Source: Thermoplasmata archaeon
Lineage (GTDB): Archaea; Thermoplasmatota; Thermoplasmata; Lutacidiplasmatales; UBA184
NCBI GenBank assembly: GCA_021802125.1
Contig: JAKAAX010000002.1
Location: 62,001-126,000 of the forward strand
Length of the DNA: 64,000 nucleotides
Reading direction: 5' to 3'
Shown: positions 43,167-51,422 of the stretch, piece by piece
Position numbering within the stretch: position 1 is the first letter of the stretch
Layout: each line of letters starts with the position of its first letter
Notes under the pieces: generated by a model
Databases searched by the model: none
Seen by the model: only the letters and a program-made list of their open reading frames with translations
Told to the model about the DNA's origin: nothing
Translations under genes and position numbers: made by a program

Positions 43167-44342
43167 ATGGAGCTCGTTCTCGCGACGAACTTCGACGACC
43201 ACCTCGTAGAACGGGTCCGCGACCTCCCTGTGACGACCTTCTTCGGAGGGTTCCCGGTCTCGCTCACGGGCGGAGGTCGTCCCCCCTACATCCTCCCTCA
43301 CATCAGCGAGGAGCGCTTCGCCGAGCACCTCGAGGTCATCCACCGCACCGACCGAAAGTTCTTCGCGACGCTCAACTCGAACGACCTGGGCCTCAAGGAG
43401 TACGCCCCGGACTTCCTCCCACGCTTCCGCGAGGAAGTGGACCACCTGATCGACCTGGGGGTCGACGGGTTCGTCGTGGCCCTGCCCCTCCTGCTGGAGG
43501 TCATTCGCTCGTCCCATCCGAACGTCCCGGTCTCGGTCTCCACGTTCGCACGGCTTCGTACGGTGAACCAGGCGATGTACTTCCGGCGATTGGGCGCGGA
43601 GCACGTGATCCTCGAGGAAGGCAACCGGGACTTCCGTTTGATCAAGGGCCTGGCCAGGGCCAAGGTGCCCGTGGAGGTCCTGGTGAACCAGACCTGCATC
43701 CGCGACTGCCCCTACCGGGGACACCACCTGAACACGAGCTCGCTCTGCTCTCAGGAAGGGGGCGAACAGCTCTGGTTCGAACACCCTATCCTCCAGTGCG
43801 GTCTCGAGGTCGTACGGGACCCCACGAAGCTGGTCTCGTCCATCTGGGTCCGCCCGGAGGACCTCGCGGTCTACGAGGAGGCCGGGGTCGAGCGGTTCAA
43901 GATCTCGGGGCGCAACCGCAGCACCGACTGGCTCGAGAAGGTCGCGCGCGCCTACACGGAGCGGAAGTACGAGGGCAACCTGCTCGACATCCTCAGCTTC
44001 GTCCAGGTCAAGGCGCCAAGCCAGGCGCTCTCCGCGATCGGCCATTCCTCGAAGGCTGCGGGCGAGCCGATCTCCGCCCTCCAGCGCGCCTTCCGCCCGC
44101 TCCAGGAAGTGAGGATCGACAACCAGGGCTTCCCTCCCGGGTTCATGCGACGGATCGCCGAGACCGACTGCGAGCACATCTCCTGCGCTTCGTGCGGGTA
44201 TTGTGCGCGTGTGGCCGAGAAGGTCGTGCACATCGGTGGACACCCGCTTTCCGACTACCGCTCCCCCGAGGAGATCCCGCCCTCGCACGCGGCGCTCGCG
44301 GGGTTTGGAGGAGCGATGCCTCCCTCGGACCCTGAGAAGTGA
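43167..44342 (+). CDS. U32-family peptidase-like protein
   Basis: This 391-residue protein resembles the U32 family (COG0826, including UbiU/UbiV and RlhA). It has an N-terminal half ending LGVDGFVVALPLLLEVIRSSHP, then PVSVSTFARLRTVNQAMYFRRLGAEHVILEE and VEVLVNQTCIRDCPYRGHH. A C-terminal CEHISCASCGYC motif follows. The cysteines suggest an Fe-S cluster, as in UbiU/V, which act in O2-independent hydroxylation. The substrate is unknown; an RNA or cofactor hydroxylation role is possible. ATG 43167 fits the leaderless box. Confidence 0.8.
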   Translation: MELVLATNFDDHLVERVRDLPVTTFFGGFPVSLTGGGRPPYILPHISEERFAEHLEVIHRTDRKFFATLNSNDLGLKEYAPDFLPRFREEVDHLIDLGVDGFVVALPLLLEVIRSSHPNVPVSVSTFARLRTVNQAMYFRRLGAEHVILEEGNRDFRLIKGLARAKVPVEVLVNQTCIRDCPYRGHHLNTSSLCSQEGGEQLWFEHPILQCGLEVVRDPTKLVSSIWVRPEDLAVYEEAGVERFKISGRNRSTDWLEKVARAYTERKYEGNLLDILSFVQVKAPSQALSAIGHSSKAAGEPISALQRAFRPLQEVRIDNQGFPPGFMRRIAETDCEHISCASCGYCARVAEKVVHIGGHPLSDYRSPEEIPPSHAALAGFGGAMPPSDPEK

Positions 44343-44470
44343 CCGCTCGCTCGACCCCCCGACGGACTGGGGCCACGCCGCGCGCTCCGACGGGCGCCCT
44401 TCGAGCGGCGCCGGAGACCGCTCCTCGTGCCAAGTGGTCCAAAAGGCCGCACCGGTCTGGCGAACTCCGT

Positions 44471-45076
44471 ATGCCACGCGTCCCGATGAATGGGAGCAAA
44501 GTCATGGAGCTCGCGTACGACCCTATTCGCAAATTGATGGACGAGCACCAGGTGTTCTTGTCCAGGGTCGAGTCTGCCCGTCAGCTCTGGCGGCAAGGTC
44601 TGCGCAGCCCGCGCCGGAGCGCCGAGCTTGCGCGCAACGTGCTCTCCTTCGCCGACTTCCTCGGCCGGGACGTGGACGGGCTTCATGAGGCGAAGGAAGA
44701 GCGCGTGCTGTTCCCCCTGCTGGTCCACCATCTCCCCGAACACGAGGGAGAGGTGAGCGCCGTGCTCACCGAACACGAGGTGGTCCGGGAGCTGCACTTG
44801 ACCCTCGAGAAGAGCGGCGAGGCCCTCCTGCACGACATTGGCGACGAGAAGGCGTGCGGGAAGATCTCTCGCACCCTGAACGCGATCGAGGCGCTCCTCT
44901 CCGAGCACATCGTGAAGGAGGATTTCGTGCTCTTCCCGCTGGCCCAGGAGCTCCTCTCCCGGAGGGAGATGATGGAGGTCGCGCAGGCCTGCCTCGAGAT
45001 CGAGCAGAGCTACCGGGAGCGCTACGGGCAGAACCCGCACCTCTTGTCGACCGGGGTCCCGCTGAGCGTGGCCTGA
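44471..45076 (+). CDS. hemerythrin HHE-domain protein
   Basis: This 201-residue protein shows the hemerythrin pattern well: MDEHQVFL, then LHEAKEERVLFPLL, TEHEVVRELH, and SEHIVKEDFVLFPLA, with His and Glu at di-iron ligand positions. HHE proteins bind O2, NO or iron. The start is uncertain (ATG 44471, 44486 or 44504; a GTG at 44339 overlaps the U32 stop). It lies just upstream of the benzoyl-CoA genes, whose reductase is oxygen-sensitive, so oxygen scavenging is a plausible but unproven role. Confidence 0.88.
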   Translation: MPRVPMNGSKVMELAYDPIRKLMDEHQVFLSRVESARQLWRQGLRSPRRSAELARNVLSFADFLGRDVDGLHEAKEERVLFPLLVHHLPEHEGEVSAVLTEHEVVRELHLTLEKSGEALLHDIGDEKACGKISRTLNAIEALLSEHIVKEDFVLFPLAQELLSRREMMEVAQACLEIEQSYRERYGQNPHLLSTGVPLSVA

Positions 45077-45260
45077 GGCCCGGTCACCCCACGCCCGGCC
45101 AGTCGGCCGCTCCTGGACGATCTGGGGGCTCAACCCTGGTCGGTGGACGGCCGGTCGGGCGTGGGCAGCGCGCCGGTCGGACCTAACCTGTGCGGTCGAA
45201 TCGGGATTCAGGAGGGGCTCCTGCTGCTCCGGGAGTGTGGGTGATCAAGGCGTGACCGCT

Positions 45261-46382
45261 ATGGCGATGAATACGGTTCCCCGGACCAAACCGACCAACC
45301 CTCCCCCGACCCCGGGCCCCGCCTCCTCGGGCCCCGCTCCGGACCGGGTGCTCCACGATGTCCTGTACACCAAGTCGAACGGAGTCGCCCGGATCACGCT
45401 CAACCGGCCGTACGCCTACAACGCCTACACCACCGAGACGCTCCAGGAGATCTCCTGGGCGGTCGAGAACGCGGCGTTCGACGACAGCATCGGGGTCGTC
45501 GTACTGACGGGTTCCGGCGAGCGAGCGTTCTGCACGGGTGGGGATGTCAAGGAGTACAACGAGCGGTACACCCGGCGGCCCCACGACTACTGGAAGTACA
45601 TGGCCCACTTCGCGCGGGTGGTAGAATCCCTCCTCACCTGCGGGAAGCCGACCATCGCGCGCCTGAACGGCATGACGGTGGGGGGAGGGAACGAGCTCCA
45701 CCTGGCCTGCGACATGTCCGTCGCCGCGTCGCACATCTACATCGGACAAGTGGGAGTGGGCGTCGGCTCGGTCGCCGCGGGCGGTGCCACCCAGTGGCTG
45801 CCCCTGGTGGTCGGTGACCGCCGGGCCCGGAGGATGCTCTTCCTGAACGAGCGGATCCCTGCGCACAAGGCGGAGGACTGGGGGCTGGTCTCCCAGACGG
45901 TCCCGTCGGTGCGCCAGGGCGACCGTCTCCTGGCGGACCCGACCCCCGCCGAGCGCGACGCGGCGCTCGCCGGGAAGGACGGCTTCTCGATCGACCTTCG
46001 GCCGCTCGACGAGGCGGTCGACCTGCTGGCCCGTCAACTGCTCGAGAAGTTCCCCGAGTGCCTCCGCTTCACGAAGGCCCAGACGAACTTCTGGAAGGAG
46101 CTCGCCTGGCACCAGACGTACCCCGGGGTCCGCGAGTGGCTCGCCCTCCACTTCAACTCCCTGGAGGTCCACGAGGGGATGGGGGCCTTCGTCCAGAAGC
46201 GCCCGGTCAACGTGGCCGAGCTTCGTCAGCGTCGGGCCACGGGGGACGGTGCGGACTACTTCCACGGACCCCCCACGCGTTCCTGTTCCGGCTGCGGGGC
46301 TACGCAGCTGCCCGAAGCGACCAAGTTCTGTGGCTTCTGCGGGGCTCCGCTTCCAACGGCCGGCGGCCCCGCCAAGGCCTAG
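45261..46382 (+). CDS. oah: 6-oxocyclohex-1-ene-1-carbonyl-CoA hydrolase with C-terminal zinc ribbon
   Basis: This 373-residue crotonase-fold enzyme should open the ring of 6-oxocyclohex-1-ene-1-carbonyl-CoA to give 3-hydroxypimeloyl-CoA. Oah-like features are YNAYTTETLQ, RAFCTGGDVKEYNERY, NGMTVGGGNELHLACD and GSVAAGGATQWLPLVVG, plus AFVQKRPVNVAELRQ near the end. Unlike known Oah proteins as I remember them, it continues into a double-CxxC zinc ribbon (CSGCGATQLPEATKFCGFCG, about residues 342-362). It is the first gene of the benzoyl-CoA set. The start is uncertain (ATG 45261 or 45267, or GTG 45237). Confidence 0.88.
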   Translation: MAMNTVPRTKPTNPPPTPGPASSGPAPDRVLHDVLYTKSNGVARITLNRPYAYNAYTTETLQEISWAVENAAFDDSIGVVVLTGSGERAFCTGGDVKEYNERYTRRPHDYWKYMAHFARVVESLLTCGKPTIARLNGMTVGGGNELHLACDMSVAASHIYIGQVGVGVGSVAAGGATQWLPLVVGDRRARRMLFLNERIPAHKAEDWGLVSQTVPSVRQGDRLLADPTPAERDAALAGKDGFSIDLRPLDEAVDLLARQLLEKFPECLRFTKAQTNFWKELAWHQTYPGVREWLALHFNSLEVHEGMGAFVQKRPVNVAELRQRRATGDGADYFHGPPTRSCSGCGATQLPEATKFCGFCGAPLPTAGGPAKA

Positions 46383-46399
46383 GCACAGGAGAGGAGAAC

Positions 46400-47749
46400 T
46401 TGAGCGGTCCCTCCTCGGTCACGCCTCACCCGGCCCCCCCGGCCCAACCTTCGGGTGACAAGGCCGGACCCGCTGCGGCGGGCTTTCTTCGCGACGCGCG
46501 CGAAGAGCAGCGGCAGATGGTGGAGCGGTACTACCTCCAGCTCGGCGAGGCCGAGAAGGCGAAGCGTCCTGTCGCGTACATGCTGGTGGGCGGGAACCTC
46601 ACCGAGATCGTCCGTTCGTTCGGCTACGAGGTGGTCTTCCCCGAGATCGTCGCCCTCAACTGCGCCATCAAGCACAAGTCGCTCGACAACATCCTTCAGG
46701 CGGAGGCCCAGGGGTACGGGCTCGACGTCTGCGGCTACGTCAAGAACGACCTAGGGCTCCAGGCCCTGGGCGGCGACACGCCCTTCGGCCACATCCCCAA
46801 GCCGGACCTGCTCGTCTGCAGCTTCTCCGGCTGCTACGTTTACATCAAGTGGTGGGAGGCGCTCGCGGAGACCCTCGGCGCGCCGTTGTTCAACTTCGAC
46901 GTTCCCTACCAGCGGACCGAGAAGCCGCTCAAGGAGGACGTCGAGTACATGGTGGCCCAGCTCTGGGACTTCATCCACCTTCTCGAGAAGCAGACCGGCC
47001 GCTCCTTTGACATGGCCGAGCTCAAGCGCGTGCTCGAGCGGAGCCGCCGAGCGGAGGAGCTCTGGGTCCAGTACCTGGACGCTGGTCGGAACGTCCCGTC
47101 CCCGATCGAGGCGTACTTCGAGGCGGTGTTCTACATGTTCCCGATCAATGTCCTTCGCGGGACCGACGAGGCGGTGCGGTTCTACGAGACCGTCAACGAG
47201 GAGGTCAAGGTCCGCCTGAAAGAGGGGAACTTCCCGGTCCCCGAGGAGAAGGTCCGGCTCGTGGTCGAGGGGGTGCCCCCCTACACGAACTACCGCACCT
47301 TCTGGGACTTCTTCAGAAAGTGGGGCGCGGTCAGCGTGGCGGCGACCTACCCGAAGGTCGGGGGCCTCTTCGACCTGGGCTTCGTCCACGACCCGGCCCG
47401 CCCGCTCGAGAGCATCGCAGAGTACAGCCTCGGGGCCTACGTCAACCAGAACTGGCCGCTTCGGCGCGAGCTCATCAAGAAGTACGTCCACGACTTCCAG
47501 GCGGACGCGGTCCTGATCCACGGCATCAAGTCCTGCCGGTCGTTCACCGCGGGGCAGGGAGACCTGAGGGACTGGCTCATCCACGAGACGGGCACCCCCA
47601 CGCTCTACCTCGAGTCGGACCACGAGGACCCCCGGTACTTCGCCCCGGCCCAGATCAAGAACCGGATGGACGCGTTCTTCGAATCGCTCGAGCAGCGGAA
47701 GAGCACCGCCGCCGCGGGGGCAGCTCCGGTCTCGGGGGTGCGGGTATGA
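46400..47749 (+). CDS. bcrB: benzoyl-CoA reductase subunit B (HgdB/BcrB family)
   Basis: This 449-residue protein belongs to the 2-hydroxyacyl-CoA dehydratase/benzoyl-CoA reductase D-component family. It has VFPEIVALNCAIKHKS, YGLDVCGYVKNDLG, LLVCSFSGCYVYIKWWE and GIKSCRSFTAGQGDLRDWL, with cysteines for a [4Fe-4S] cluster. With BcrC it forms the module that binds benzoyl-CoA. TTG 46400 is the likely start because GGAGAGGAG lies 5 bases before it. The stop overlaps the BcrA start (ATGATG). Context with Dch, Had and Oah decides for benzoyl-CoA reductase over a dehydratase. Confidence 0.9.
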   Translation: MSGPSSVTPHPAPPAQPSGDKAGPAAAGFLRDAREEQRQMVERYYLQLGEAEKAKRPVAYMLVGGNLTEIVRSFGYEVVFPEIVALNCAIKHKSLDNILQAEAQGYGLDVCGYVKNDLGLQALGGDTPFGHIPKPDLLVCSFSGCYVYIKWWEALAETLGAPLFNFDVPYQRTEKPLKEDVEYMVAQLWDFIHLLEKQTGRSFDMAELKRVLERSRRAEELWVQYLDAGRNVPSPIEAYFEAVFYMFPINVLRGTDEAVRFYETVNEEVKVRLKEGNFPVPEEKVRLVVEGVPPYTNYRTFWDFFRKWGAVSVAATYPKVGGLFDLGFVHDPARPLESIAEYSLGAYVNQNWPLRRELIKKYVHDFQADAVLIHGIKSCRSFTAGQGDLRDWLIHETGTPTLYLESDHEDPRYFAPAQIKNRMDAFFESLEQRKSTAAAGAAPVSGVRV

Positions 47750-48540
47750 TGAAGGCCGCCGCAGGCATCGACATCGGGTCGACGACCGCCAAGTGCGTGA
47801 TCCTCCGGGACGGCGAGCTTCTCGGCAAGTCGCTCAATCCGGTGGGAGTCAACATCGTGCGCGATGCGGAAGAGGCGCTGCGTCTCGCGCTCGTCGACGC
47901 CCGGTTGGACCGATCAGAGGTCGCGTTCGTGACCGGGACCGGCTACGGTCGGTTCAAGATCGCGTTCGGTCAGCTCACGGTGACCGAGATCTCCTGCCAT
48001 GCCCGAGGGGCGCACTTCCTCTTCCCCAGGACACGGTTGGTCATCGACATCGGCGGCCAGGACACGAAGGCCATCCGCGTGAACGAGCGCGGCGAGGTCG
48101 CCGACTTCGCGATGAACGACAAGTGCGCGGCCGGCACCGGGCGCTTCCTGGACGTCTGCGCCGGGGCCCTCGGCTACGACGTGGCCGAGATCGGGCCGCT
48201 CTCGCTGGAGGCGCGCCACCCCGTCAAGGTCACGAGCACCTGCACCGTCTTCGCGGAAAGCGAGGTGACCTCCCACGTGTCGCGGGGAAAGGACCCGAAG
48301 GACATCCTCGCGGGACTCCACGCGAGCATCGCGAACCGCAGCCTGTCGCTCCTGCAGCGCGTGGGGATCGAGCCGGAGGTGACCTTCACGGGCGGGGTCT
48401 CCCGGAACGAAGGGATGGTCCGCGCCCTTTCCGGACGCTTGCACATGCCCATCAACGTCAGTCCGCTCTCCCAGTACATGGGCGCCATCGGAGCGGCCCT
48501 GGCCGGGGCGGACCGGCTGCGAGGGGGGACGGCATCGTGA
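47746..48540 (+). CDS. bcrA: benzoyl-CoA reductase ATPase subunit (BcrA/BadF family)
   Basis: This 264-residue protein is an ASKHA-fold ATPase with GIDIGSTTAKCVI, the second phosphate motif DIGGQDTKAIRV, and DKCAAGTGRFLDVCAGALG, whose Cys coordinates the bridging [4Fe-4S] cluster. TCTVFAESEV and TGGVSRNEGMV follow. It hydrolyses ATP to drive low-potential electrons into ring reduction. All consensus residues that I can recognise are intact. The start overlaps the BcrB stop and its own stop overlaps the next ATPase (GTGA). Confidence 0.92.
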   Translation: MMKAAAGIDIGSTTAKCVILRDGELLGKSLNPVGVNIVRDAEEALRLALVDARLDRSEVAFVTGTGYGRFKIAFGQLTVTEISCHARGAHFLFPRTRLVIDIGGQDTKAIRVNERGEVADFAMNDKCAAGTGRFLDVCAGALGYDVAEIGPLSLEARHPVKVTSTCTVFAESEVTSHVSRGKDPKDILAGLHASIANRSLSLLQRVGIEPEVTFTGGVSRNEGMVRALSGRLHMPINVSPLSQYMGAIGAALAGADRLRGGTAS

Positions 48541-49343
48541 TCACCTGCGGGCTGGACCTCGGCTCGGGCGTCGTGAAGGGCGCCCTCATCGAGGACGGGC
48601 GGAAGATCCTCAACACGGCCTCGCGCCCGACCCGGGGGAACCCCTCGTCGGCGGGTCAGCAGGTGCTGGAGGACCTCGCGGAGGCGGAGAACCTCGTTCC
48701 GGGGGACCTCGCGTACCTCTGCACCACGGGGTTCGGTCGTTACATGTTCCCGAACCGGCAGCTCCAGGTGAGCGACATCACCTCTTCCGCGAAGGGGGCG
48801 AGCTTCCTGCGTCCGGGCACGCGCCATGTCCTGGACATCGGGGCCCAGTCCTCCCGGGCGATCCGCATCTCCCCGACGGGGAAGGTCCTGAAGTTCAAGA
48901 TGAACGAGAAGTGCGCGGCGGGGGCCGGGCGCTTCGTCGAACGCTGCTCGAAGTACCTGCAGGTCCCGATGGAGGACATGTCGGCGCGGGCGCTCTCCGC
49001 CCAGAAGCCGAAGCTCATCTCGAGCGTGTGCGCGGTCCTCGCCGAGACCGAGATCATCAACAACGTCGCCGAGGAGGTCCCTCTCCCGGACATCCTGATG
49101 GGGGTGTACCTCTCGCTCGCCCAGCGCGCCTACTCGCTCATGCGCTACGTGGGGATCGAGTCCGAGATCACCTTGGTCGGGGGCCTGGTGCACAGCGAGG
49201 CGATGGTCCGGGCGGTCCGCGACACGGTGCACATGGGGGTCAACGCCCAGTCGGAGGGCCACTACGCCGCCGCCATCGGGGCGGCCCTGCTCGGACACCA
49301 GAGGGCCGTGCGGCTGTCCGGCCCGGCAGGAGTGGGGAACTGA
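48537..49343 (+). CDS. bcrD: benzoyl-CoA reductase ATPase-like subunit (BcrD/BadG family), variant motifs
   Basis: This 268-residue paralogue of the preceding ATPase keeps the fold and the cluster Cys (NEKCAAGAGRFVERCSKYL). The two nucleotide motifs differ: GLDLGSGVVKG instead of D-x-G-S-T-T, and DIGAQSSRAIRI instead of DIGGQDTKAI. It may bind ATP poorly, so the heterodimer would be asymmetric as in BcrA/BcrD. GTG 48537 overlaps the BcrA stop. Three bases separate its stop from the BcrC start. Confidence 0.88.
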   Translation: MITCGLDLGSGVVKGALIEDGRKILNTASRPTRGNPSSAGQQVLEDLAEAENLVPGDLAYLCTTGFGRYMFPNRQLQVSDITSSAKGASFLRPGTRHVLDIGAQSSRAIRISPTGKVLKFKMNEKCAAGAGRFVERCSKYLQVPMEDMSARALSAQKPKLISSVCAVLAETEIINNVAEEVPLPDILMGVYLSLAQRAYSLMRYVGIESEITLVGGLVHSEAMVRAVRDTVHMGVNAQSEGHYAAAIGAALLGHQRAVRLSGPAGVGN

Positions 49344-49345
49344 CC

Positions 49346-50605
49346 TTGACGCTGCTCCAGATCCACGAGAACCGTGGAAGCGCCCGTGTCGCCGCACCGG
49401 CGGAGGAGCCCTCCGTCCCGACGATGAACCTTAGCTCGGACCTCAAGGAGGTCCGGGCCACCCGCGACCTCGCCGAGGCGCTGAAGCTCACGAAGGAGCT
49501 CATCCAGGACTCGTCCTTCCCGACCGCCCGGGCCTGGGTCGCCGGAGGCGGGCACGCCGCGGCGTTCTTCCCGGTCTACACCCCTCAGGAGATCGCTCAC
49601 GCCCTCGGTCTCCTGCCGGTCAGCCTTCGCGGGGGCGGCGAGGACCTCGAGATCACCCACGCGGACGCGGCGCTGGGCTCCTTCCTCTGCTCGATCAGCA
49701 AGTCCACGCTGGAGCTTGCGATCACGGGCAAGCTCGACCCCTTCGGCGCCTTCGTGTTCCCCTACATCTGCGACGTGAGCCGCAACCTGGAAGGCATCTT
49801 CTCCCGTCTGCGACCGAACGCCGTGACCCACATGCTCCATCTCCCGCAGAACTTCACGTCGGCCTCCTCCGTCCCGTTCCTGGTGGCCGAGTACGGGCGC
49901 CTCGTGGAGAAGCTCGAGCGGCTCGCGGGGCAGCGTCTCTCCAAGGAAGCGCTGGCCGACAGTCTCCAGGTCTACAACCGGCGGCGGGCGCTGCTGGCGG
50001 ACCTGGCGGCGATACGCAGGAACGAGCCCTGGAAGCTCGCAGCGACCGAGCTCAACTTGCTGGAGCGCCTGGGGGACCTGGTGCCCCCGGAGGTCCAGAT
50101 GCCCGTGCTCGAACGCGCGCTCCGCGAGGTCAAGGAGCGCCAGCGTCCGAAGCGGGACGCCGTGCGCGTGATCCTGGTGGGCCCGTTCTGCGAGCAGCCG
50201 ACCCACGACCTCCTCTCGCTGATCGAGGAGGCCGGGTGCTACGTCGTGGGAGACGAGCTCTCCATGCTCCACCGCTGGATGGGGGACGTGCCCGTGAGCG
50301 GCGACCCTCTCGAGAACCTGGCTCGGGCCTACATCCGCAGCCCGGTGGACATCGGCGTGAGGGCCACCCCCATGCCCAAGGGCGTCTCCATCGTCGCCCG
50401 GGCGAAGGAGGCGGAAGCGCAGGGCGTGCTGTTCTTGACGGCGAAGTTCTGCGAGCCCGCGCTCGAGGACGTGGTGCTCTACCGCAAGGGCCTGGACGAC
50501 CACAAGATCCCCTACCTTCACTTGGAGTTCGAGGAGAAGTCCACCTCCTACGAGCAGTCCCGGCTCCAGATCGAGACCTTCGTCGAGTCGGTCCTCTTTG
50601 ACTGA
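49346..50605 (+). CDS. bcrC: benzoyl-CoA reductase subunit C (HgdC/BcrC family)
   Basis: This 419-residue protein is the second D-component subunit: AGGGHAAAFFPVYTPQEIAHALGLLPV, LCSISKSTLELAI, VFPYICDVSRNLEGIF, VGPFCEQPTHDLLSLIEEAG and LTAKFCEPALED, with cysteines for another [4Fe-4S] cluster. It pairs with BcrB. TTG 49346 follows the BcrD stop directly; ATG 49424 would drop a 26-residue N-terminus. Two bases separate its stop from dch. Confidence 0.9.
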   Translation: MTLLQIHENRGSARVAAPAEEPSVPTMNLSSDLKEVRATRDLAEALKLTKELIQDSSFPTARAWVAGGGHAAAFFPVYTPQEIAHALGLLPVSLRGGGEDLEITHADAALGSFLCSISKSTLELAITGKLDPFGAFVFPYICDVSRNLEGIFSRLRPNAVTHMLHLPQNFTSASSVPFLVAEYGRLVEKLERLAGQRLSKEALADSLQVYNRRRALLADLAAIRRNEPWKLAATELNLLERLGDLVPPEVQMPVLERALREVKERQRPKRDAVRVILVGPFCEQPTHDLLSLIEEAGCYVVGDELSMLHRWMGDVPVSGDPLENLARAYIRSPVDIGVRATPMPKGVSIVARAKEAEAQGVLFLTAKFCEPALEDVVLYRKGLDDHKIPYLHLEFEEKSTSYEQSRLQIETFVESVLFD

Positions 50606-50607
50606 AC

Positions 50608-51411
50608 ATGAAGAAGAAGGATGAGCCGGTCCCTTCGCAGGACCTACGCGGACGGGTCAAGGTCGAGCCGGGCGAGGGTGCGGTCCAGGTCCGGTGGCAG
50701 CGCGGTCCTCTGAACATCTTCGACTCCCGCCTCCTCCGAGACCTCGCCCAGGCGCTCAAGACGCCCGAGGTGCTCGAGGCCCGCGCGGTCGTCCTCCGGG
50801 GTGACGGCGGATGCTGGAGCGCCGGGTTCGCGGTGGAGGACCATCTCCGCCCGAAGGTCCGCGAGATGATGTCCGCGTTCCGAGAGGCCCTCGCGGGGCT
50901 CCGGAGCGTGCCCGCCCCCACCATCGCCGAGGTGGAAGGGCACTGCCTGGGAGGCGGACTGGAGCTGCTCATGGCCTGCGACCTGGCCTTGGGGGCGAGC
51001 AGCGCCACCTTTGGACAGCCGGAGATCCGGCTGGGAGTCTTCCCCCCCTTCGGGGTGGCCACGTACGAGCGGCTTCTCGGCCCACGGCCGGCGCGGGAAC
51101 TGCTCTTCCTGGGGTCCACCGTGGACGCTCAGGATGCGCTGCGGCTGGGTATCCTCAACCGGGTCGTGCCCGACGGCCAGCTGGGGTCGGAGGTCGCGAA
51201 GATCGCGAGGACGCTCTCGTCCTACCGTCCGGCCACCCTGCGGCTCCAGAAGCGGCTCATGGGCGAGGACCAGATGAGCGCCCTGGTGCGGGCCGAGAGC
51301 TCCTACTTGAACGAGCTGATGGCGGCGCCGGACGCCGAGGACGGGCTCAAGAGGTTCTTGGAGAAGCGGGCGGCCGCCCCTCCGTCCACGCCCGCCGCGC
51401 GTAGCTCGTAA
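50608..51411 (+). CDS. dch: cyclohexa-1,5-diene-1-carbonyl-CoA hydratase
   Basis: This 267-residue crotonase-fold enzyme hydrates the dienoyl-CoA produced by benzoyl-CoA reductase to 6-hydroxycyclohex-1-ene-1-carbonyl-CoA. Dch-like features are GPLNIFDSRLLRDLAQAL, EGHCLGGGLELLMACDLALG and the characteristic FGQPEIRLGVFPPFG, with SAGFAVEDH forming part of the oxyanion site. Length is normal. It begins 2 bases after bcrC and is followed 11 bases later by had. The family match and context together make the assignment firm, although generic enoyl-CoA hydratase activity cannot be excluded by sequence alone. Confidence 0.9.
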   Translation: MKKKDEPVPSQDLRGRVKVEPGEGAVQVRWQRGPLNIFDSRLLRDLAQALKTPEVLEARAVVLRGDGGCWSAGFAVEDHLRPKVREMMSAFREALAGLRSVPAPTIAEVEGHCLGGGLELLMACDLALGASSATFGQPEIRLGVFPPFGVATYERLLGPRPARELLFLGSTVDAQDALRLGILNRVVPDGQLGSEVAKIARTLSSYRPATLRLQKRLMGEDQMSALVRAESSYLNELMAAPDAEDGLKRFLEKRAAAPPSTPAARSS

Positions 51412-51422
51412 AAGGGGAAGAC

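Noticed and set aside
46400..50605. 2-hydroxyglutaryl-CoA (or lactoyl-CoA) dehydratase as the identity of the Bcr-like genes
   Set aside because: Those systems have one activator ATPase and no Dch, Had or Oah neighbours. Two ATPase genes plus the three downstream enzymes fit benzoyl-CoA reductase.
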